Positions 27,839-38,029 of a stretch of DNA of 64,000 nt are shown piece by piece. A program made the position numbers and the translations under genes. The DNA lies in the NCBI RefSeq assembly GCF_009937955.1, contig NZ_AP018439.1:2356001-2420000 (forward strand). Direction: 5' to 3'. How positions within the stretch are numbered: the stretch's first letter is position 1; each line of letters starts with the position of its first letter. The notes below the pieces were generated by a model that saw only the letters and a program-made list of their open reading frames with translations, was not told the origin of the DNA and did not search any database. The stretch is from Undibacterium sp. KW1 (GTDB lineage: Bacteria > Pseudomonadota > Gammaproteobacteria > Burkholderiales > Burkholderiaceae_D).

Positions 27839-27967
27839 GTTTGTGCATGTACAAGGTTGCGGGATTTAATACTTCGATTATTCTATGGTGCTACTTTACC
27901 AGTAATGGTTACATTATTTGCTGCCTGTCTCCACAATTACCTATCTGTTAAAACATAGGTGAGAAAA

Positions 27968-28768
27968 ATGAAAACCGGATTGCGTGCGTTGCCTTTGCTG
28001 ATTTCGGCGCTGGCAGCCCTGGCATTATTACTGCATGGGCCAATAGCCCAGCTTGCGCATTACCATGACTTTGCCGATCAGTCGAACTGGGCGGGTGTAC
28101 CCCATGCGATAGATGTGCTGACCAATCTTGGTTTTGTGATGGTGGCGATGGTTGGTGGCTGGTTTTTGCTGGAGAAATATCGCAAGGGCGATGTTGGTGT
28201 CGCATTCCCCGCTTATTGCGTCTTTGCTCTCAGTATCGCTGCCACTACCGTGGGTTCCAGTTATTACCATATTGCACCTGACGATGCACGCCTGTTCTGG
28301 GACAGATTGCCCATTGCCTTTGCCTGTTGCAGTCTGTTGGCGGCAGTCAGAGCAGATAGCCTGCCTGGCATGGGTGCGCGTAAAGCCTTCTTGGAGCTGG
28401 TGCTGTTATTGATGGCGGCTTTGATGTCAGTGGTATGGTGGCAGCAGACAGGTGACTTGCGTCCCTATTTACTGATACAGGGTTTAACTCTGGTATTGAT
28501 CCCCTTATGGCAATGGATATGGAAAGCAGAACGTGTAGACCGCCTGGCATTTGGTGCAGCAATGTTTTTATACGTGATTGCAAAAATCACTGAAATGCTG
28601 GATGGGCAGATTTTGCAGCAACTCCAGTTCATGAGCGGCCACAGTCTCAAGCACTTGCTGGCAGCCCTGGCTGCTGGCCTGATAGTCTGGCGCTGGCGCG
28701 CTCATAAGGAGGTGCGAACAATAGCAACCGTTCAAAACATTGTAGTCCGCAGGCAAACTGCTTCATAA
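27968..28768 (+). CDS. CREST-superfamily (ceramidase-like) membrane protein
   Basis: A 266-residue protein with about seven hydrophobic helices. The ATG at 27968 follows AGGTGAG with good spacing. The pattern of the CREST hydrolase superfamily (alkaline ceramidase, PAQR receptors, Per1) is visible. An Asn/Ser-containing first helix region (DVLTNLGFVMVA) comes first, then GSSYYHIAPDD with the metal-binding His and Asp. The last helix has H-x3-H in SGHSLKHLLAA. A metal-dependent lipid or amide hydrolase in the inner membrane is the best guess; substrate unknown. The next gene, tatD, is 48 bases downstream. Confidence 0.75.
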   Translation: MKTGLRALPLLISALAALALLLHGPIAQLAHYHDFADQSNWAGVPHAIDVLTNLGFVMVAMVGGWFLLEKYRKGDVGVAFPAYCVFALSIAATTVGSSYYHIAPDDARLFWDRLPIAFACCSLLAAVRADSLPGMGARKAFLELVLLLMAALMSVVWWQQTGDLRPYLLIQGLTLVLIPLWQWIWKAERVDRLAFGAAMFLYVIAKITEMLDGQILQQLQFMSGHSLKHLLAALAAGLIVWRWRAHKEVRTIATVQNIVVRRQTAS

Positions 28769-28816
28769 TCAGGCTATTAATCAATTAGCCTGGGTTTGAA
28801 GCTATGTGTGGACATT

Positions 28817-29623
28817 ATGTGGATAGATAGTCACTGTCATCTGGATGCAAGTGAGTTTGGCGGTACATCGCTGGCTGTGGCCGAAGCAGCAGCGCAGGCA
28901 TGCGTCTCGGCCATCGTTGTGCCTGCCATCCACAAAAGCAATTTTGACACTGTCATCCAGTTGGGCGAGCAGCGACCTGATTGTTTTTATGCCCTGGGCA
29001 TACATCCTATGTATGTGCCGACTTCAAAAGAAGAAGACTTGCTGCTCCTGCGTGAAAAAGTAAGTGGCTTGATGGCTGGAGCAGATGCACACAAAAAATT
29101 GGTAGCCATAGGCGAAATTGGTCTCGACTATTTTGTACCTGCACTGACACAGAGTCCTTTGAAGGAAAAGCAGGAATACTTCTATACGGAACAACTGAAG
29201 CTAGCCAGGGATTTTGATTTGCCTGTGCTGCTGCATGTAAGGCGTTCACAAGACATCATACTCAAGTATTTGCGACGCATCAAAGTGCGGGGCGGTATTG
29301 CTCATGCTTTCAACGGCAGTGTGCAGCAGGCACAGACCTTCATTGACATGGGTTTCAAGCTGGGCTTTGGTGGCGCCATGACTTTCACGCGCGCCTTGCA
29401 AATACGCAGGCTGGCAACGGATTTGCCCTTGTCCAGCATCGTGCTGGAAACCGATGCGCCAGATATCCCGCCTAGCTGGTTGTCAGAAGGCGTGAACACA
29501 CCGGCCCAGTTACCAAAGATAGGTGCCGTGCTGGCAGAGTTGCGAAATCTGAGCCTGGCTGAAGTGGCGCAAGCAACTACCGCCAATGCCATGCACATCA
29601 TGCCACGCATGCAAAGGGGCTAG
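28817..29623 (+). CDS. tatD: TatD-family metal-dependent hydrolase (DNase)
   Basis: A 268-residue TIM-barrel metallo-hydrolase. The ATG at 28817 places the metal-binding H-x-H (DSHCHLD) at residues 6-8, the family norm. Further ligands are in YALGIHPMY, the bridging Glu in AIGEIGLDYF, LPVLLHVRRS, GIAHAFNGS and LETDAPDIPP. TatD-type enzymes act as 3'-5' exonucleases in DNA repair/turnover. It is only 3 bases upstream of comEC, so it is co-transcribed with the DNA uptake channel. Confidence 0.93.
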   Translation: MWIDSHCHLDASEFGGTSLAVAEAAAQACVSAIVVPAIHKSNFDTVIQLGEQRPDCFYALGIHPMYVPTSKEEDLLLLREKVSGLMAGADAHKKLVAIGEIGLDYFVPALTQSPLKEKQEYFYTEQLKLARDFDLPVLLHVRRSQDIILKYLRRIKVRGGIAHAFNGSVQQAQTFIDMGFKLGFGGAMTFTRALQIRRLATDLPLSSIVLETDAPDIPPSWLSEGVNTPAQLPKIGAVLAELRNLSLAEVAQATTANAMHIMPRMQRG

Positions 29624-29626
29624 TCT

Positions 29627-32071
29627 GTGCGGGCGGTGATGTTGGGATTGGTGTTTGGTGTCGCCATCTTGCAGCAACAGGCAGCGCTATTGAGTGGCAA
29701 CTTGCTGGCGCTGATGGCGGTTTCATCACTGGTCATCATTCTTCTTCTGGTTAAATACAAACCTTCACCCTGGTTGCATCTGCCCACGCGCTTTGTGGTT
29801 GCGGCCACACTGGGCTTTGTCTGGGCCAGCGCTTATGCACAATTCTATATGCGTGAAGAGCTGCCCAAAAAATGGGAAAACCAGGATGTGGTATTAACTG
29901 GCACCATAGACAGCCTGCCATTTCAGTTTGAACAAGGGCAAAGATTCAATTTCGCAGTCGAGCAAGTGCGTGCTGATGGTGTCGGTGACCTGACTGGCAT
30001 TGCACATTGGCCATCCAAAGTCGCATTGTCCTGGTATGGTGCCGACCGCGGCAGTGATATGCGGCAGGTGACGACAGTCCAGCCAGGAGAACGCTGGCAA
30101 TTCAAAGTGCGTCTGAAGCGCCCGCATGGCAACGTCAATCCACTCGCTGGCTTTGATTATGAGGCATGGCTGCTGGAGCAGGGCATACGTGCTACTGGCA
30201 CGGTGAGGCCTGATAAATATGAACCGGAAACTGTTATTTATAACCGCAAGCTGGCTGATTTTGTCTGGAGTATCAACAATGTCGTCGAATACAGCCGCGC
30301 CAGGTTACGCGACCGCATCCACGCTGCTTTGCCCGGCCAGCCCTATGCCGGGGTGCTGGTCGCTCTGGTGGTTGGTGATCAGCGTGAAATTTCCCAGTCT
30401 GACTGGACCGTATTTAACCGGGTAGGCATAGGTCATCTGATCAGTATCTCCGGCTTGCATATCACCATGGTTGCAGGCTTGTTTGCTGGCCTGGTATTTT
30501 ACTTCTGGCGGCGCTCCTTCTTTCTTAATCTCTCTTTGCCCCTGCGTTTGCCTGCGCAAAAGGCAGCAGCACTGGCAGGTGCGCTGATGGCACTGGTCTA
30601 TGTTGCCCTGGCTGGATTTGGTTTGCCTGCGCAAAGAACGCTGATCATGCTCAGTGTGGTGGCGGTGGCGATTTGGACAGGGCGCATTAGCAGTTTTTCT
30701 GCAGTGTTAAGCCTGGCGCTGGGACTGGTCGTATTGGCAGACCCGTGGGCGGTGTTGTCCGCGGGGTTTTGGTTATCCTTTGCGGCCGTTGGTGTCATTG
30801 TCTTTGCTACCGGTGGACAAGAGCGCCGCAAACTTGAGGGGAGCCTTGCAGCTGGCCTCATGGCCTCTTTACGTTCGGCATCCCTCATGCAATATGCTGT
30901 GACCCTGGGCATGATCCCGCTGACCATGTTTTTATTTGGCCAGATATCCCTCATCAGCCCGCTGGCAAATGCAATTGCCATTCCCCTGATCAGCTTTGTT
31001 GTAACGCCATTGGCTCTGGTTGGCAGCATCCTGCCTGCGCCTTTATCAGGATGGCTGCTGCAAATTGCCCACGTCTTCGTGGATTTCCTGGCACGCTTCC
31101 TGACTTACTTCAGCGCCTTGCCCTATGCAGTGTGGACTGCGCCTATCCCCTCATTCTGGTTGTTTGGACTTGCCCTGGCCGGTGTATTGTGGCTGCTGGC
31201 TCCCAGAGCCTGGCCCTTGCGCTGGCTGGGGTTGGTCTGTTGCTTGCCATTGTTATTGCAGACTTCGCAAAGACCAGCAGAGGGAGAGTTGGCTGTGACG
31301 GCACTGGATGTAGGGCAGGGTATGGCTTTATTGCTGGAGACTGCACATCACAGGCTACTGTATGACAGCGGCCCCAGCCTTGGACCTGAGTCAGACAGTG
31401 GCAGCCGCGTGATCTTGCCTTATCTGCATGCGCGGGGCATCAATGAGCTTGATGTCATGATGATTTCCCATAATGACAATGACCATTCTGGCGGAGCGCT
31501 GAGCATACTCAGGCATTTGCCAGTAAACCTGTTAACTACGTCCCTGAGCCTGGATAGTCCCATCGTTCAAACTGCCAAGCAGCACAGACGTTGCGTGGGC
31601 GGACAAGCCTGGGATTGGGATGGCGTGCATTTTGAAGTCTTGCAACCCGGCACAGCCAGTTATGAAAGTACGAAATGGAAGCCAAATGCCCGTAGCTGCG
31701 TATTAAAAGTCTCTACCAAGCTGCATTCTATCTTGCTGGCAGGTGATATAGAGGCGATACAGGAAGATGAGCTGGTGAACAGTATCCCGCAAAAACTGAG
31801 GGCGAATGTGTTGCTCGCACCACACCATGGCAGTGGGACCTCTTCAACCGAACCTTTCCTGAAAGCGGTGCAACCAGAGCTCGCAATTTTCCAGGTGGGC
31901 TACCTGAACCGGTACCACCATCCCAAGCCAGAGGTCTTCCAGCGCTATGCTGATTTTGGAATAAAACGTCTAAGAACAGATGAATCGGGTGCAATCAGCA
32001 TACAATTTGGCGCATCATTGAAAACTTCACAATTCAGACAGGAAAACGCGCGTTACTGGTTTGACCGGTAA
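29627..32071 (+). CDS. comEC: DNA internalisation channel ComEC/Rec2
   Basis: An inner-membrane channel that takes up single-stranded DNA during transformation. 814 residues from the GTG at 29627 (ATG at 29639 is an alternative). N-terminal helices and a DUF4131-type soluble segment (~60-210) come first. The Competence-domain membrane core follows, with the hallmark RVGIGHLISISGLHITM (~268) and PAQRTLIML. A C-terminal metallo-beta-lactamase-like domain starts near TALDVGQGMALLLE, with SHNDNDHSGG and APHHGSGTSS as metal motifs. Length and order are those of intact ComEC. It follows tatD by 3 bases and precedes a hydrolase by 4. Confidence 0.95.
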   Translation: MRAVMLGLVFGVAILQQQAALLSGNLLALMAVSSLVIILLLVKYKPSPWLHLPTRFVVAATLGFVWASAYAQFYMREELPKKWENQDVVLTGTIDSLPFQFEQGQRFNFAVEQVRADGVGDLTGIAHWPSKVALSWYGADRGSDMRQVTTVQPGERWQFKVRLKRPHGNVNPLAGFDYEAWLLEQGIRATGTVRPDKYEPETVIYNRKLADFVWSINNVVEYSRARLRDRIHAALPGQPYAGVLVALVVGDQREISQSDWTVFNRVGIGHLISISGLHITMVAGLFAGLVFYFWRRSFFLNLSLPLRLPAQKAAALAGALMALVYVALAGFGLPAQRTLIMLSVVAVAIWTGRISSFSAVLSLALGLVVLADPWAVLSAGFWLSFAAVGVIVFATGGQERRKLEGSLAAGLMASLRSASLMQYAVTLGMIPLTMFLFGQISLISPLANAIAIPLISFVVTPLALVGSILPAPLSGWLLQIAHVFVDFLARFLTYFSALPYAVWTAPIPSFWLFGLALAGVLWLLAPRAWPLRWLGLVCCLPLLLQTSQRPAEGELAVTALDVGQGMALLLETAHHRLLYDSGPSLGPESDSGSRVILPYLHARGINELDVMMISHNDNDHSGGALSILRHLPVNLLTTSLSLDSPIVQTAKQHRRCVGGQAWDWDGVHFEVLQPGTASYESTKWKPNARSCVLKVSTKLHSILLAGDIEAIQEDELVNSIPQKLRANVLLAPHHGSGTSSTEPFLKAVQPELAIFQVGYLNRYHHPKPEVFQRYADFGIKRLRTDESGAISIQFGASLKTSQFRQENARYWFDR

Positions 32072-32075
32072 TGCA

Positions 32076-32903
32076 ATGCCTATAGTTATGAACGAGACTA
32101 CCGTAAAACCCATCATCCATTTTGTCCATGGCAATAGCTTTCCATCTGGGACTTATCGTATGTTCCTCGATCATTTGCGCTCTGACTATGAAGTTCATGC
32201 CACTGACATGGTCGGCCACGATCCGGCATATCCTGTCACAGATGGCTGGCGCAACCTGGTGCAGGAATTGATTGATACCTTGCAGGCTAGTTATCAGCAA
32301 CCTGTAATTTTGCTGGGCCATTCGCTGGGTGGTATTTTGTCGTTAATGGCCGCCAGGGCCAGGCCAGACCTGGTGCGTGGCGTAGTGGTGCTGGATTCGC
32401 CAGTAGTCTCAGGTTGGCGGGCAATGTTGTTGCGTATATTCAAGTCCATGGGGCTGGACAAAAAGTTTTCACCTGCGCGTTTTTCAGAAAGACGACGTCA
32501 CCTTTGGAAAAATGAAGAAGAGGCTTATCAGCACTTTGCCTCCAAGGAGATGTTTGCGATCTGGCCGCCAGAAGTCTTGCGTGATTATATGAAAGCTGGA
32601 CTTAAACCTCATGCTGAAGGCGTCACCCTGCGCTTTACCCGTGAAGTGGAAACGGCAATTTACCGTACTCTGCCACATGGCTTGGGCCGTTTGAATAAAC
32701 GTCCACCCAATGTGCCAGTGGGTTTTGTAGGTGGGACTGAGTCCATAGAATGCCGTCAGGCAGGCCCTCATGCGACAAAAAAATTAATGGGTGATAATTA
32801 CGTTCTTATTCCTGGTGGGCATCTGATCCCCATGGAAGTGCCTGGTCATACAGCCGCTGCTGTGCTGAACATGCTAGAAAGCATGAAACTAAGCTCCATA
32901 TAA
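32076..32903 (+). CDS. Alpha/beta hydrolase
   Basis: A ~275-residue esterase/hydrolase-fold protein. The start is uncertain: the ATG at 32076 is used, and 32088 (MNETTVK) is also possible. The N-terminal strand leads into FVHGNSFPSGTYR (oxyanion region). The nucleophile elbow GHSLGG has Ser at ~83, and the C-terminal His sits in IPGGHLIPME. The middle lid (~115-200) is basic and helical. Tight linkage to comEC and the LpxR-like gene suggests one transcript, though the functional link is unclear. Confidence 0.88.
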   Translation: MPIVMNETTVKPIIHFVHGNSFPSGTYRMFLDHLRSDYEVHATDMVGHDPAYPVTDGWRNLVQELIDTLQASYQQPVILLGHSLGGILSLMAARARPDLVRGVVVLDSPVVSGWRAMLLRIFKSMGLDKKFSPARFSERRRHLWKNEEEAYQHFASKEMFAIWPPEVLRDYMKAGLKPHAEGVTLRFTREVETAIYRTLPHGLGRLNKRPPNVPVGFVGGTESIECRQAGPHATKKLMGDNYVLIPGGHLIPMEVPGHTAAAVLNMLESMKLSSI

Positions 32904-32922
32904 ACACTATCGCGATAAATAC

Positions 32923-33867
32923 ATGAATCAAATCAAGCCTGTATTGAAATTTTCCACTTCACTGGCAGCAATGCTTTTTACTGCCAATGTATTTGCACAA
33001 GAGACTTTGCCATCCTGGGATGAATTCACTCAGGTGCGGCAAACTGGCAAGACGTCCTGGCAAGTTGATATTGATAATGACAGCCTCTTGCTGAAGAAGG
33101 ATGATGGTTTTTACACCAGCGGTAACAGAATAGGACAAAGCTTTACCAAAGGGAGCACCACACAAGCACTGACTTATGGCTGGCGACTGGGGCAGGAGCT
33201 ATATACAGCATCAGACATCAAGCTGGCACCAAACCAGATCGCCAAAATTGATCATCCCTACGCTGGCTGGTTGTTTGCAGGCGTGTATCGTGAAAAGAAT
33301 GAAGCCAATGGCAGCAGCCAACGCCTGGGTCTGGATATAGGATGCCTGGGCCCTTGCGCCGGTGGCGAGTGGACGCAGACGCATTTGCACCGATTGCTGA
33401 AGCAGCCTTTGCCACAAGGCTGGAGTACACAACTGCGCAATGAATGGGGTGCAGTATTATCAGGTGAATATTCGCCTGGCCGCATCGTGATCATGTCCAA
33501 TGTAGATATCACCCCGCGTGTGAAGGGCCGTTTTGGCAATATATTTACTGATGCCAGTGCCGAGTTAATGATGCGGGCAGGTAGCTTGAATGCACTGCCG
33601 GAGCAGCCAGCCAGTTATGGCTTCTTGCGCACCGAACTTAAGGCCGTTGCCTACAATGCAAGCATACAGGGTGGTTACTTTAGTAATCAGACTACTGCAG
33701 TCAAGCCAAAGAGCATGGTTGGTGAGTTTGAAATAGGCTATTTATGGCGTGGTGAAAACTTCGGTGCATCGGCATCTTTCATCCGCCGCAGCAATGAAAT
33801 CAAGGAATTAAGCAATGGCCAGGGCGCACAGAATTTTGCAAGATTGCAATTTATTTATGCAATGTAA
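32923..33867 (+). CDS. LpxR-family outer-membrane lipid A deacylase
   Basis: A 314-residue outer-membrane beta-barrel (formerly DUF2219). The signal peptide ends NVFAQE. LpxR hallmarks are visible: IDNDSLLLKKDDGFYTSGNRIG with the catalytic-site Asn/Asp, DHPYAGWLFAGVY, and GPCAGGEWTQTHLHRLL with the His. LpxR of Salmonella removes the 3'-acyloxyacyl chain of lipid A and is calcium-dependent. The length (~310) and final aromatic-rich strands (FARLQFIYAM) fit a 12-stranded barrel. It may tune lipid A immunogenicity or permeability; expression conditions are unknown. Confidence 0.88.
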   Translation: MNQIKPVLKFSTSLAAMLFTANVFAQETLPSWDEFTQVRQTGKTSWQVDIDNDSLLLKKDDGFYTSGNRIGQSFTKGSTTQALTYGWRLGQELYTASDIKLAPNQIAKIDHPYAGWLFAGVYREKNEANGSSQRLGLDIGCLGPCAGGEWTQTHLHRLLKQPLPQGWSTQLRNEWGAVLSGEYSPGRIVIMSNVDITPRVKGRFGNIFTDASAELMMRAGSLNALPEQPASYGFLRTELKAVAYNASIQGGYFSNQTTAVKPKSMVGEFEIGYLWRGENFGASASFIRRSNEIKELSNGQGAQNFARLQFIYAM

Positions 33868-33933
33868 ACCTTTCGGTTCCTGAAATTTCAAGGTAATTGC
33901 GAGCGGGAATTCTCGCACATCATGGCTTAGTGA

Positions 33934-35622
<1,689 letters not shown>

Positions 35623-35700
35623 GATGTAAGGGATTTGATGCAGACCTCCAGTTGGGTAGTTTGAATACTGGTTTGTCTGTTATCTGCAAATTCTGATTAA

Positions 35701-35733
35701 AAGGCGAGCCACTTTTGCGGCTCGCCTTTTTTT
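35701..35733 (+). terminator. Rho-independent terminator of pyrG
   Basis: AAGGCGAGCC and GGCTCGCCTT form a perfect 10-bp stem with an 8-base loop, followed by a T run of 7. Confidence 0.93.
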
Positions 35734-36026
35734 GCAAGATGGTATGTAGTTGCCTGAAAGAATGTTGTTAGCAGGCCCCGGAGACTGTACTGATGGGGTA
35801 TGCCAGGCTTTTTGAACCTGCTTTTGCATGATTTAATCTGTGGGGAAGGTTTTTTTGCTTATCAGCGTAAAAAGCCGCAAGAATAAAGTTTTGTGCGGCT
35901 TGAAGTGTCCCCGTAATGGGGTATCATCTGCACCATCATTTTGGCTGTAATAAAGTCATTACAGCTGCCAGCTTTATTTATCTGTCGGCATATCCAGCCA
36001 GCAGATGTTTTGCAAATCAGATTCGT
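35734..36026. other. pyrG-eno intergenic region, structured, no gene seen
   Basis: About 290 bases without a convincing ORF, but with several hairpins: AAGCCGCA/TGCGGCTT (around 35872-35901, which on the minus strand would be followed by T5), CCCC/GGGG near 35910, and a perfect GCTGTAAT/ATTACAGC at 35944-35965. These could mark an eno leader, a small RNA, or the remains of a lost gene. I recognise no RNA family. Confidence 0.4.
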
Positions 36027-36062
36027 ATTATTTTGTTAGATATTTTGTTCGATATTTTGATT
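36027..36062 (+). repeat. Three tandem 12-base AT-rich units in the eno leader
   Basis: Units 36027-36038, 36039-36050 and 36051-36062 all share the core ATTTTG. The second and third agree at 10 of 12 bases; the first and second at 9 of 12. They end 4 bases before the AGGAG ribosome binding site of eno. Confidence 0.6.
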
Positions 36063-36077
36063 GTTTAGGAGAATTGA

Positions 36078-37361
<1,284 letters not shown>

Positions 37362-37378
37362 TCTGGTATCGTGCAAAT

Positions 37379-37405
37379 AAAAAGGGGAACTGGGTTCCCC
37401 TTTTT
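37379..37405 (+). terminator. Rho-independent terminator of eno
   Basis: AAAAAGGGGAAC and GTTCCCCTTTTT form a perfect 12-bp stem around a TGG loop. The 3' arm itself supplies the T run, and a TTTTC tail follows. The symmetric A/T flanks mean it could also work on the minus strand. Confidence 0.9.
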
Positions 37406-37466
37406 CTTGTAGGTCTGCTTTTGGAAACAGATTGGTTTTGTTTTTATTTTTTTGCTTTAATTATCC

Positions 37467-37783
37467 GTGCGTTTGATAGCTCTTTCCTTTGCTGCCCTGT
37501 TGATGTTGATCCAATACCCGCTGTGGTTGGGTAAGGGGGCTGGTTGCGTGTCTGGGAGTTGGACAGGCAGGTAGCGCAGGTAAAAGGAAATAACGAAAAA
37601 TTAAAAGAACGCAATGGCAAGCTCGAATCCGAAGTGCAGGATTTGAAGACAGGTACAGATGCGGTAGAAGAGCGTGCCCGTTTTGAGCTGGGCATGATCA
37701 AGAAGAACGAAATTTTCGTGCAGATACTGGATGCCAATTCACCTGCTTCAACGACTGCACAGCCTGACCAGGTCAAGCGCTGA
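37467..37783 (+). pseudogene. ftsB: Cell division protein FtsB, one-base frameshift (probable sequence error)
   Basis: FtsB is a small bitopic divisome protein that joins FtsL and FtsQ. From the GTG at 37467 the first frame encodes [23 protein letters not shown], the N-terminal membrane helix. It then goes off frame at G37535-37539. One added G gives [15 protein letters not shown], the conserved juxtamembrane sequence. The second frame runs on through a coiled coil ([18 protein letters not shown]) and the conserved [14 protein letters not shown] to a stop at 37783, about 105 residues in all. Both parts are fully conserved and the gene is normally essential, so a miscalled homopolymer is more likely than a real mutation. 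Confidence 0.9.
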
Positions 37784-38029
37784 TAGTATTCATAGTCAGC
37801 CTGATGTGGCTGTGCTTCCTCAGTTATACCTCATTTACATCCCATATACATATAGCCACATATTTGTTCGTCCTGTATGTGGTCAAGCAGCATTCTGGTG
37901 TTAGAATCACCAGTCTTTTTTGCATTTACATTTCGTAACAAAATTGCAGATATTGCATTTTCCTAGATGCCAGCTGCATTTTGTACTTTTTATGCATGGG
38001 CGCTTTTGTGCTCAAACTTCGATTACTTC

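Noticed and set aside
37535..37539. Programmed ribosomal frameshift in ftsB as the default reading
   Set aside because: No slippery heptamer or downstream structure is obvious, and a similar single-base defect in wecB favours sequence error.
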